NCBI GenBank assembly: GCA_017475805.1 | Contig: JAFVEW010000012.1 | Span: 1 to 10,989, forward strand | Length of the DNA: 10,989 nt | Direction: 5' to 3' | Origin: Synergistaceae bacterium | GTDB taxonomy: Bacteria; Synergistota; Synergistia; Synergistales; Aminobacteriaceae | Shown: in pieces, positions 1 through 6,943 of the stretch | How the letters are laid out: every line of letters starts with the position of its first letter | Position numbering within the stretch: the stretch's first letter is position 1 | Translations under genes and position numbers: made by a program | The notes under the pieces: generated by a model | What the model saw: only the letters and a program-made list of their open reading frames with translations | What the model was told of the DNA's origin: nothing | Database searches by the model: none

Positions 1-70
1 TCAAGCGTCAAGCGTCAAGCGTCAAGCGTCAAGCGTCAAGCGTCAAGCGTCAAGCGTCAAGCGTCAAGCG
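1..70. repeat. Perfect 7-bp tandem repeat, ten copies of TCAAGCG
   Basis: Ten exact head-to-tail copies of TCAAGCG fill the first 70 bases, and the array may continue beyond the left edge. Seven is not a multiple of three, so every forward frame through it encodes the same cyclic heptapeptide (S-S-V-K-R-Q-A) and none contains a stop. The frame of the Ig-like protein downstream stays open back through the whole array. The other two frames stop soon after it, at TAA 84-86 and TAG 124-126. Gain or loss of one unit would therefore change which frame feeds the gene. Presence and copy number are seen directly; a switching role is inferred. Confidence 0.97.
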
Positions 71-91
71 CACGGTTCTATCTTAAATTTT

Positions 92-3000
92 TTGTCTTTT
101 CTTATATTTTTTCTGTTTATTTTTAGTTCTCCGTCTTGGGCAATTAGTCTTACAACTTCAGATAACACTTCACTTGGAACTGTCGCTGTCGGCAGCTCGT
201 TGTCGTTGACCGTTGAGGCTTCGGGTTATACAGCGTCATCAGCTTCAAAAATTAAATGGACTATCAGGCCTGAGGCAGGTTACGTTAATCCCGGCTTTAA
301 GCTCACGAGAAATGGGGCGCAGGCAAAAATTTCAGCTTCAAAATTAAAGAAGGTTTCCACGAATGACGGCGAATTTCGTTTTACCGTTACCGCAACGGAT
401 ACGGACAAAAGCACAGCATCGTTGACTATAACAGGTAAAGCAATGCAAAAGCCCGTTATCAGCACGAAAAAACTTAAGAACTACATCGCAAAAGGCAGGG
501 AGGATTCTTCATATTTTCAGACTCTTGTACTTAGTTCAGGGAGCGAGCCTCTCGAATGGACATTAACAGGCGATTTGCCTTCGGGAATAACTTTTGAGAA
601 AACTTTAGTCGGGACTAGAGAATATTATGCGCTCACGGGCGATACTTCAGACGTTGGAAATTTTCCGCTGACTCTCACGGTTAAGAATGATGTCGGAGAA
701 GACAGCAAAAAATACACTCTGAGCGTTATCGCAGTGAAGCCTCAAATAAAAGTACCTTCGATTATTCCTTTAACTTACGACTGTATACTCAATGACGAAG
801 AATTTTATATTGATATAACAAAACTGATATTAACGGGAACTAAGCCTATTACACTCGATATTGATGATGTTTCAAAAGCGGCCGGACTTGAATTTGTTTC
901 AGACGACAGAGGAATGTTCATAAGAGGAACTATAACGAAAGCACCAGCAAATAACAAACTTAAGGTTCAGCTTCGAGCCACAAATCCCTTTACAGAAAGC
1001 GCAGCCGGCGGTTATAACCCGACGAAGTTAAATTTTCAGCTAAATATAAAAACTCCTCCGTCCGGGATTGTTGCTAAAGTGCCTTACTATTGGACTTTTG
1101 GAAAGCCTTATAATGCTTCGTTCACTGTTAAGAGCGGCTCTAAGCCCATAACTTGGAAATTTTATTATTATAATTCATATGCTCAAACGTTTGACACACT
1201 CGATCCTACAGTATGGTCTGGCTGCACTTTTTCTGAGAAAGGACAGGTAAAAATCCCTGCTAATCTTATTGTTATTCCAGAAGTAGTCGATGATTTCTAT
1301 GAAAGCGCGAATTTATATCGCTTTAGAGCTGAAGCTTCAAATATAGCAGGTGATGAAACATATGATTTTCAAATTTACGGCGGCGCAGCACCCCAAAACA
1401 TTAATAAATCGGAAGTAAAAAGTATAATTCTGACAAACGGCGAAATTTATAAATATTTAGAGGACTACGGTTACGGTGATAAACTCCTTAATTCCGTTTA
1501 TAAATACGTCTTGAGTTCTACCACCAGCGGGCGAGATAAATTAGGAGAATTAAAAATCTCCGGCTTACCCAAAGGACTCTCTATTGAAACATCGTATTAT
1601 GATGATCCTTTATTTGGGCGTCGTATTAGCGATTATGTTCTAACAGGCACTTTGAATTTGAGAGAGCGAAAAGATTTCAAAAAATATAATGTCAAATTTG
1701 AAGTAACAAATCCATGGGGAAAAGGGAAAGTAGCGGATTTAGTCCTTGATGTTCGAGAACCGCCGACTATTGACCCGAACGGGAAACTTACGCCCGAAGC
1801 GTTGACGGCTGTACTTGGCGAAAATTATAAACAAACAGTTACGACAAATATTAAAAAGCCTTATACCTGGATGATGACTTACAAAAGTAACGATGTCAGA
1901 GGAGCAATCGGCGACAGCGGGCTTGCATGGGATCCAGAGAAAGCCACGATAATGGGCAAAGCCGCAAAAGTCGGCTCGTATGACGTTACAATCACACTCG
2001 ATAATGAATCAAGCAAAGATATAAGGACTTACACTCTTTCTGTTGTGCCGAAGACGCTGAAAATTACTAAACCCAAAAGCAGCGTTGCAAGATTTGTTTT
2101 GCCGGAGGTTAGACACGGCGAAATTTTCTCATTCCGAGCTGAAGCGCAAGGATCAGAGCCTTTTACATGGAGTTTAGAAGACGTACCTTATAATTATAGT
2201 TGGAACGGCAATGATTGGTATCGGTATTCTAGTTATTATGGTTATGTTGGTTATGAAAACCGTACTGATTGGATCAAGGTAGATAGTGAGACGGGGCTTA
2301 TAAGAGCCGATAATGTTCACGCCTATGGCCGTGGCGGTTTTGTTTTAGACAAAACTCATCATGCTTATGATTTTACGTTGGTCGTAAAAGACAATTACGG
2401 ACAAGTTCAGAGACTTCCTGTAAGGCTGCCTGTGAGACACAATAACGAATCTGCTCCAAAATTCAGAGAAGATAAACTTTACGTTGAGGCCGAGTATGAC
2501 AAAACTTATGACTACGATTATAACTTTGTTGTTCCTTTAGCGATTTCCGGCTTTCCAAGAGATAACTACAACGTTGAATGGAAAGTCGAAGGCGGCGAAA
2601 AGTTCGGCATAACGAGCGAAAATATATTACACGACGGATATTCTCATAAAGACATCAATGGAGATGATACCACTGCCACTGATGACGGAACATATTGTTA
2701 TTATCAGCTGAAAGTCAGCAACTTGGACAAAAAAGTTTATGACCTCGTAGGCAATCATGAATTAGTCTTGACAATCACTGCGAATAACAATGTGGGCAAG
2801 GGTACAGCGACGGCAACAATAACATTCCCGCCTTATGACGACGTTAGCGCAGACGTGAAGTCGGCACCGATTAATGTTATTGACGTCGGCAATGAAGCCC
2901 CTAATGCGTCTGATGACGAAATTTCAGCCGATGTTATCAAAGGCGGATATACGATTGATATTCTTCAAATGCGCGATGTTTCAGATATAAGTGCTAAAAA

Positions 3001-3304
3001 TCTTGCGTTCGTGTCGAATGATGATTATGAAATCGCGGCCGTGTTGCCTGAGATTTCGGTTGATGTCAGCGGGATGTATGAATTTGAAGTCGAAATTTCA
3101 GAAGACATTGAGGCGGGCAGAGAGTTAGCTTGGTTTGCGTTCCCGAAAAATTCTGAGCCCTCTGAAGATGACGAGATAGCTGAATTTTATAATTCTGACG
3201 GCGAAGAAATTACGACAATCCCTGAAAATCATAAGATAACCGTGTCGGCGTGGTTTAATGAAAATATAATCTACGAGCCCGTCATTGCGATAAAAAAAGA
3301 GTAA
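92..3304 (+). CDS. Large exported protein with multiple Ig-like (putative Ig, He_PIG-type) domains; 5' end uncertain
   Basis: This is a probable secreted or surface protein of at least 1070 residues. A hydrophobic segment (about residues 2-12) ends in P-S-W-A, a plausible signal peptidase I site after residue 17. About eight beta-sandwich repeats follow, near residues 18-114, 120-213, 218-320, 325-429, 433-553, 557-651, 656-782 and 787-912. Several carry the recurrent G-S-x-P-x-T/E-W signature (149-156, 349-355, 687-693), and repeat 2 has the L-P-S-G-I-T-F core typical of He_PIG domains. The last 150 residues form a separate acidic module. I see no LPXTG, SLH, autotransporter or C-terminal membrane anchor, so attachment is unknown. 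The given start is TTG with no Shine-Dalgarno sequence and no positive residues before the hydrophobic core. The frame is open upstream through the 7-bp repeat to the window edge, so translation may begin outside the window. An adhesin or envelope role is inference only. Confidence 0.8.
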   Translation: MSFLIFFLFIFSSPSWAISLTTSDNTSLGTVAVGSSLSLTVEASGYTASSASKIKWTIRPEAGYVNPGFKLTRNGAQAKISASKLKKVSTNDGEFRFTVTATDTDKSTASLTITGKAMQKPVISTKKLKNYIAKGREDSSYFQTLVLSSGSEPLEWTLTGDLPSGITFEKTLVGTREYYALTGDTSDVGNFPLTLTVKNDVGEDSKKYTLSVIAVKPQIKVPSIIPLTYDCILNDEEFYIDITKLILTGTKPITLDIDDVSKAAGLEFVSDDRGMFIRGTITKAPANNKLKVQLRATNPFTESAAGGYNPTKLNFQLNIKTPPSGIVAKVPYYWTFGKPYNASFTVKSGSKPITWKFYYYNSYAQTFDTLDPTVWSGCTFSEKGQVKIPANLIVIPEVVDDFYESANLYRFRAEASNIAGDETYDFQIYGGAAPQNINKSEVKSIILTNGEIYKYLEDYGYGDKLLNSVYKYVLSSTTSGRDKLGELKISGLPKGLSIETSYYDDPLFGRRISDYVLTGTLNLRERKDFKKYNVKFEVTNPWGKGKVADLVLDVREPPTIDPNGKLTPEALTAVLGENYKQTVTTNIKKPYTWMMTYKSNDVRGAIGDSGLAWDPEKATIMGKAAKVGSYDVTITLDNESSKDIRTYTLSVVPKTLKITKPKSSVARFVLPEVRHGEIFSFRAEAQGSEPFTWSLEDVPYNYSWNGNDWYRYSSYYGYVGYENRTDWIKVDSETGLIRADNVHAYGRGGFVLDKTHHAYDFTLVVKDNYGQVQRLPVRLPVRHNNESAPKFREDKLYVEAEYDKTYDYDYNFVVPLAISGFPRDNYNVEWKVEGGEKFGITSENILHDGYSHKDINGDDTTATDDGTYCYYQLKVSNLDKKVYDLVGNHELVLTITANNNVGKGTATATITFPPYDDVSADVKSAPINVIDVGNEAPNASDDEISADVIKGGYTIDILQMRDVSDISAKNLAFVSNDDYEIAAVLPEISVDVSGMYEFEVEISEDIEAGRELAWFAFPKNSEPSEDDEIAEFYNSDGEEITTIPENHKITVSAWFNENIIYEPVIAIKKE

Positions 3305-3319
3305 AGACATCGTAAAAAA

Positions 3320-3347
3320 ACTCCTCACTCCTCACCCCCTAACTCCA
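3320..3347. repeat. Degenerate heptamer array (four units)
   Basis: Four in-register 7-mers lie just after the Ig-protein gene: ACTCCTC, ACTCCTC, ACCCCCT and AACTCCA. Two are identical to units of the array at 4427-4454, and their reverse complement GAGGAGT opens the array at 4367. The 125-base gap holding it shows no good intrinsic terminator, only weak AT-rich inverted matches. The repeat is seen directly; its function is unknown. Confidence 0.7.
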
Positions 3348-3358
3348 TAGTTTTTCTT

Positions 3359-3388
3359 TTGTCTTTTTTCTTCATTTTCCACTATAAT
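3359..3388 (+). promoter_or_regulatory. Probable sigma-70 promoter of the ornithine carbamoyltransferase gene
   Basis: A perfect -10 box TATAAT lies at 3383-3388. A 4-of-6 -35 box TTGTCT lies at 3359-3364, giving an 18-bp spacer. Transcription would start near 3395, leaving a leader of about 35 nt that carries AAAGGA (3414-3419), 10 nt before the ATG at 3430. I see no ARG-box-like operator that I can support. Confidence 0.6.
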
Positions 3389-3429
3389 GTCCGCATAGTT
3401 TTAATCAAATCAGAAAGGAATTTTTCCAC

Positions 3430-4368
3430 ATGCCAACAAACTTAAGCGGCCGATACTTCTTAACACTAAAAGATTTCACATCGAACGAGATTGATTACCT
3501 CCTCAATCTCGCAAAGGACTTAAAAGCAAAAAAACGCGCCGGCATTCGCGGAAATTCTTTAGCCGGAAAAAATATCGCACTCTTATTTGAAAAATCCTCA
3601 ACACGAACGCGCTGTGCCTTCACCGTGGCTTGCAACGACGAGGGAGCTTTTCCAGAATATCTCAATAAAAACGACATTCAATTAGGCTCGAAAGAATCCG
3701 TTAAAGATACTGCCCGCGTTCTTGGCCGAATGTTCGACGGAATTGAATTTCGCGGCTTCAAACAAGAAACCGTCGAAGAGTTAGCTAAATATTCCGGCGT
3801 CCCTGTCTGGAACGGCTTGACCGATGTTGACCACCCTACGCAAGTTTTAGCTGACTTTTTAACGCTCCGAGAAAATTTTGGAAATCTCAAAGGCTTAAAT
3901 TTAGTCTATCTTGGCGACGGAAGAAATAATATGTCAAACGCTTTAATGATAGGCTGTGCAAAAATGGGAATAAATTACGTCGTAAGCTCGCCTAAAGAAC
4001 TTGAACCCGATAAAAATTTATTAGCTGAATGCCGCGAAATCGCAAAACATTCTGAAATAAAAATCATCAATGATCCTCACGAGGCAGTGAAAGGCGCGGA
4101 CGCTCTTTATACTGACGTATGGGTCTCAATGGGTGAAGAGGCATTAAAAGAAGAACGCTTCAAACTTCTTAGAGGCTGGCAAATTAATTCTGACTTAATG
4201 AAGGCTACAGGCAAAGATACGACAATATTTTTGCATTGTTTGCCTGCAGTAAAAGAAGCTGAAGTTACAGAAGAAGTTTTCGAGAGTGAGGCTTCAAAAG
4301 TTTTCGATGAGGCCGAGAATAGACTTCACACGATTAAGGCCGTTATGGTCGCGACGCTTGGACAGTGA
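3430..4368 (+). CDS. argF: Ornithine carbamoyltransferase
   Basis: The enzyme catalyses carbamoyl phosphate + L-ornithine <-> L-citrulline + phosphate in the cytoplasm, in arginine synthesis or, run in reverse, the arginine deiminase pathway. The 312-residue length is normal for the family. Signature motifs are all present: S-T-R-T-R at 57-61 binds carbamoyl phosphate, H-P-T-Q at 135-138, the ornithine-side G-D-G-x-N-N-M-x-N at 162-170, D-V-W-x-S-M-G at 229-235, and H-C-L-P-A at 269-273 with the catalytic cysteine. The ATG at 3430 is preceded by AAAGGA at good spacing and its own promoter. No other arg or arc genes are adjacent, so the anabolic (argF) or catabolic (arcB) role cannot be settled from context; argF is the neutral choice. 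The stop codon overlaps a heptamer array. Confidence 0.95.
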   Translation: MPTNLSGRYFLTLKDFTSNEIDYLLNLAKDLKAKKRAGIRGNSLAGKNIALLFEKSSTRTRCAFTVACNDEGAFPEYLNKNDIQLGSKESVKDTARVLGRMFDGIEFRGFKQETVEELAKYSGVPVWNGLTDVDHPTQVLADFLTLRENFGNLKGLNLVYLGDGRNNMSNALMIGCAKMGINYVVSSPKELEPDKNLLAECREIAKHSEIKIINDPHEAVKGADALYTDVWVSMGEEALKEERFKLLRGWQINSDLMKATGKDTTIFLHCLPAVKEAEVTEEVFESEASKVFDEAENRLHTIKAVMVATLGQ

Positions 4369-4454
4369 GGAGTTAGGAATTAGTAATTAGTAATGAAAAG
4401 ACTTTTTTTAACCATGAAAAAAAACAATTTCTCACTCCTCACTCCTCATTCCTC
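4367..4454. repeat. Two inverted four-unit degenerate heptamer arrays (fold-back element)
   Basis: Left array 4367-4394 reads GAGGAGT, TAGGAAT, TAGTAAT, TAGTAAT. Right array 4427-4454 reads ATTTCTC, ACTCCTC, ACTCCTC, ATTCCTC. The right array is a degenerate inverted copy of the left, with 32 bases between them. The outermost units pair fully if one G-U pair is allowed; inner units pair partly. The left array contains the last two bases of the argF stop codon and the first two bases of the next gene's ATG. The right array is translated as residues 12-21 of that gene. It resembles a REP-like or short-tandem-repeat element more than a coding sequence. Confidence 0.65.
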
Positions 4455-4962
4455 GTTGTCTTTAACAAGTCTTAACGCTCACGAAAAAATTTCAAAGTCT
4501 GATTTAAGAATAGAACTGCGCGGACGGCTTGATAGTCTAAACGCGCAGATAATTCTGTTTCAGGCGGCTTCAAATAATCTTGAATTTATAAACGACTTAG
4601 AAGAAATCAGAAACGTGATCATTCGTCTTCAGGCTTGCGAGGCTTGCGAAAAAGTTTTTGACGAAATTTTAATTTTATGGGGACTTGATGAGAATGAAAT
4701 TCATGAACGCTCACATAATCCGCGAAAATTTTTTAACAAAGGCCATTTATTATTAAATTATAAAATGGGACGCGAGGCCAGCGAGATTAATTTTTTGAGG
4801 ACTTTAACGCGAGAGGTTGAGCTTTGCGCTTGCAGAACTTTTAATGACGAAGATAAATATAAAATTATTCACGTCTTAAATCGTCTCAGCAGCGCGCTTT
4901 ACATTTTAATTTATAAATACATCCCCGAAGACTTTAACGTTGACGTTGAAAAAATTTTTTAA
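4393..4962 (+). CDS. EutT-type ATP:cob(I)alamin adenosyltransferase, short form lacking the N-terminal domain
   Basis: The predicted role is transfer of the adenosyl group of ATP to reduced cobalamin, making adenosylcobalamin. From residue about 25 the protein follows the EutT pattern as I recall it from the E. coli protein: T-S-L-N-A then K-S-D-L-R, L-D-S-L-N at 46-50, G-L-D-E-N-E-I-H-E-R-S-H-N-P at 97-110, and L-R-T-L-T-R-E-V-E at 135-143. The last contains the R-x3-R-x2-E active-site arrangement of PF01923 enzymes. L-N-R-L-S at 162-166 completes it. E. coli EutT has about 100 more N-terminal residues with a Cys-rich metal site; here there is no room for them because argF ends 24 bp upstream. 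Residues 12-21 are encoded by heptamer repeats. The start is weakly supported: no good Shine-Dalgarno sequence at the ATGs 4393 or 4414, and TTG at 4456 is another option. No eut genes are nearby. It could be a natural short form or a truncated relic. Confidence 0.75.
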   Translation: MKRLFLTMKKNNFSLLTPHSSLSLTSLNAHEKISKSDLRIELRGRLDSLNAQIILFQAASNNLEFINDLEEIRNVIIRLQACEACEKVFDEILILWGLDENEIHERSHNPRKFFNKGHLLLNYKMGREASEINFLRTLTREVELCACRTFNDEDKYKIIHVLNRLSSALYILIYKYIPEDFNVDVEKIF

Positions 4963-4996
4963 TTCCTAAATTTTCGCTTCTCATTGCTAATTATTA
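4962..4996. repeat. Degenerate heptamer array (five units)
   Basis: Five in-register 7-mers follow the stop of the adenosyltransferase gene: ATTCCTA, AATTTTC, GCTTCTC, ATTGCTA, ATTATTA. Read on the other strand, the segment covering units 3-5 contains AATTAGCAATGAGAA, one mismatch from the sequence at 9798-9812. Units 4-5 overlap the candidate -35 box of the next promoter. Degeneracy makes the unit boundaries less certain than at 1-70. Confidence 0.5.
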
Positions 4997-5013
4997 AAAA
5001 ATTGTTGTATAAT
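4984..5013 (+). promoter_or_regulatory. Probable sigma-70 promoter of the exported protein / pfkA operon
   Basis: A perfect TATAAT lies at 5008-5013 and TTGCTA (4 of 6) at 4984-4989, with an 18-bp spacer, the same design as the promoter in front of argF. Transcription would start near 5020, giving a purine-rich leader of about 75 nt. It carries AAAGGA at 5081-5086, 10 nt before the ATG at 5097. Confidence 0.6.
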
Positions 5014-5096
5014 CACGCGCAAAGATTTTTAATTAAAGAAAAAAAATTCAAAAAAAAGTTTCCCCAAATTTTTGCAGACGAAAGGAAATTCTGAAA

Positions 5097-5858
5097 ATGC
5101 TCAGAAAGAAATTTTCACCATTATTAATAATGTTGATGATATTAATAACTTTTTCGCAATGTTACGCCGCGAGCAAAACTTCACAAGAGGACGCGGTTCT
5201 CAAGGCGTGGTCGCACGAAAATGAATATAACACAACAGACCAGTCATTAAAATTAAAAATCACGTATTATTCAAACGAGTATGTCGAAGCCCTTGTAAAC
5301 TCAGAAGCCGAAAAAAATCTATGGACTAACGACGAAATGGAAAATTATAAATACACTCTCTTAAAAAATCTTAACTTAGGCGAGACAATTCCTTTTCACG
5401 TCGAAATGTACGTTCGCGGAATGCCTATGTATGCAGGGCCTTTTGACAAGCACATAACGATGATGGTAGGCGGAAAAAAATATCAGCCCGTCGACTATGA
5501 AAAGAGATTTAATTTCAAGATTTTAGGACCTCGTGACGGCATGGTATTCTTCCCGCGCTATGACGAAAAAACAGGCAAAGAAATTTTAGCAAACGCCCGC
5601 GACGTCAGAATAATTTTCGACTCCGCAATCAGCCACGCTCTTGACGGACGCAGCGATGTTATTTATATATGGGACTTGAAGAAAGACAGAGGCTCAATCA
5701 CTGCCGGCAAAGCTGTAGACAGGCTCGAAACAGATAGATTAATCAAACGTGCTGATAAAATAAAGACCGAGCGCGATGCTCTTCAGAAGCAGATTGACGC
5801 TCTCAATAAAGAATACGACGAAGTCAACGCTCGTATCGACGAATTACAAGAAAGATAA
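5097..5858 (+). CDS. Exported protein of unknown function with a C-terminal coiled coil
   Basis: I do not recognise a named family. The 253-residue product starts with a clear signal peptide: basic L-R-K-K (2-5), hydrophobic core 9-19, and a likely signal peptidase I site after C-Y-A (22-24). The Cys at 22 is not in a valid lipobox because Gln precedes it, so a lipoprotein is unlikely. Residues about 26-200 look like a compact, mixed charged and aromatic domain, with beta-rich stretches around 99-125 and 138-153. Residues about 205-253 are a heptad-patterned coiled coil that ends the protein, suggesting oligomerisation or a partner-binding stalk. The start is fixed by AAAGGA at 10-nt spacing. 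The gene ends 27 bp before pfkA and probably shares its transcript, but an envelope protein has no obvious link to glycolysis. Confidence 0.8.
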   Translation: MLRKKFSPLLIMLMILITFSQCYAASKTSQEDAVLKAWSHENEYNTTDQSLKLKITYYSNEYVEALVNSEAEKNLWTNDEMENYKYTLLKNLNLGETIPFHVEMYVRGMPMYAGPFDKHITMMVGGKKYQPVDYEKRFNFKILGPRDGMVFFPRYDEKTGKEILANARDVRIIFDSAISHALDGRSDVIYIWDLKKDRGSITAGKAVDRLETDRLIKRADKIKTERDALQKQIDALNKEYDEVNARIDELQER

Positions 5859-5885
5859 ATTTTTAGGAAGGAAGTAATCTTTATT

Positions 5886-6851
5886 ATGATTAAAATGGAT
5901 CGTATTGCCGTATTAACAAGCGGAGGCGATTCTCCTGGTATGAATGCCGCTATTCGCGCAGTTGCCCGCACTTGTATGTTCAATGATAAAGAATGTATCG
6001 GTGTCAGACGCGGCTATGAAGGTCTCATCGAAGGCGATTTTATTCCTCTTGACCGTGCAGCAGTCGGCGGAATAATTCATCACGGCGGCACGATTTTAAG
6101 GACAGCTCGAAGTGAACGCTTCAAAACTCCTGAAGGCCGCGAGGAAGCTCTCGAACAAATGAAAAAAGCAGGCATTGACGGCCTCGTTGTCATTGGCGGC
6201 GACGGCTCTTTTCACGGCGCAAAAGCTCTTCACGATTTAGGCTTCCCTACGATCGGCATTCCCGGAACGATTGATAATGATATTACCGGCACTGACGAGA
6301 CGATCGGCTTTGATACGGCCGTTAATACAGCTCTTGACGCTATTATGAAATTGCGCGATACAGCCTCAAGCCACGAGAGATTATTTGTCGTTGAGGTAAT
6401 GGGACGCAACGCAGGATTTTTAGCCCTTGAGGTCGCTGTAGCAACAGGCGCGGAATATGTTGTCGTTCCTGAATTGCCCTTGAGCATCGGCGAACTTACA
6501 AAGAGACTAAAAAGTTCTTACGCCGAACATCGAAGCCACACGCTTATAATCTTAGCTGAAGGCGTAATGACAGCTGCAGAGATGCGTGAACAGCTTGCTG
6601 ATGCAGGCGGCTATGACGCCCGCGTTACTGTTTTGGGCTATATTCAAAGAGGCGGCCACCCGACTTCGTTTGACGTCGTTCTTGCCACTCGAATGGGAGC
6701 ATTTGCCACTGAGAATTTAATGATAGGCAAATCCGGCATGATGGTAGGAAATATTAATCACAAGCTGACTTTAAGCCCTCTTGAAAGAGCTTGGAGCGAG
6801 CATAAATCTTTAAGCCCTGAAATGTTGAGCTTAATCAACAAAATGAATTAA
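5886..6851 (+). CDS. pfkA: ATP-dependent 6-phosphofructokinase
   Basis: The enzyme phosphorylates fructose 6-phosphate to fructose 1,6-bisphosphate, the committed step of glycolysis, as a cytoplasmic tetramer. The 321-residue length is typical of bacterial group I enzymes. Motifs in order: G-G-D-S-P-G at 13-18 (ATP site), G-G-D-G-S at 104-108, P-G-T-I-D-N-D at 126-132 with the catalytic base Asp, M-G-R at 172-174 and Q-R-G-G at 254-257 (fructose 6-phosphate binding). The Gly in G-G-D-G and the Gly after Pro in P-G-T-I-D-N-D mark the ATP-using form; PPi-dependent enzymes carry G-G-D-D and P-K-T-I-D-N-D. A purine-rich site AGGAAGGAAG at 5865-5874 lies 11 nt before the ATG; a second in-frame ATG at 5895 is possible. 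It is probably cotranscribed with the upstream exported-protein gene. Confidence 0.96.
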   Translation: MIKMDRIAVLTSGGDSPGMNAAIRAVARTCMFNDKECIGVRRGYEGLIEGDFIPLDRAAVGGIIHHGGTILRTARSERFKTPEGREEALEQMKKAGIDGLVVIGGDGSFHGAKALHDLGFPTIGIPGTIDNDITGTDETIGFDTAVNTALDAIMKLRDTASSHERLFVVEVMGRNAGFLALEVAVATGAEYVVVPELPLSIGELTKRLKSSYAEHRSHTLIILAEGVMTAAEMREQLADAGGYDARVTVLGYIQRGGHPTSFDVVLATRMGAFATENLMIGKSGMMVGNINHKLTLSPLERAWSEHKSLSPEMLSLINKMN

Positions 6852-6872
6852 GAAAAACAATTCAGAATTAAA

Positions 6873-6920
6873 AATTCATAGTGCATAATTAAAGAAATTA
6901 AGAATTATGCATTATGAATT
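6873..6920. repeat. Long inverted repeat / hairpin between pfkA and rho
   Basis: Left arm AATTCATAGTGCATAATT (6873-6890) and right arm AATTATGCATTATGAATT (6903-6920) form an 18-bp stem with a 12-nt loop. The only imperfect position becomes a G-U pair in RNA read on the + strand. No T-run follows the right arm, so it is not a standard intrinsic terminator. Within 6860-6922 the sequence also falls into 7-base units (ATTCAGA, ATTAAAA, ATTCATA, GTGCATA, then GAATTAT, GCATTAT, GAATTAA inverted). It ends 23 bp before the rho start and would lie in any rho mRNA leader. It may be an mRNA-stabilising or regulatory hairpin, or a dispersed palindromic element. Confidence 0.75.
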
Positions 6921-6943
6921 AATTTGAAAAATGGGAGAATTTA

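Noticed and set aside
1..70. CRISPR array
   Set aside because: The repeats are 7 bp with no spacers between them; this is a simple tandem repeat.
4393..4962. Short hypothetical protein or PduO-type adenosyltransferase
   Set aside because: The middle segment around S-H-N-P and the L-R-T-L-T-R-E-V-E / L-N-R-L-S pattern fit EutT better, and the PduO N-terminal T-K-x-G-D loop is absent.
5097..5168. Lipoprotein signal on the exported coiled-coil protein
   Set aside because: Cys 22 is preceded by Gln, which does not fit a lipobox; a signal peptidase I site after C-Y-A is better.
6873..6925. Intrinsic terminator of pfkA
   Set aside because: The stem is strong but no T-run follows it on the + strand, and the sequence leads straight into the rho ribosome-binding site.
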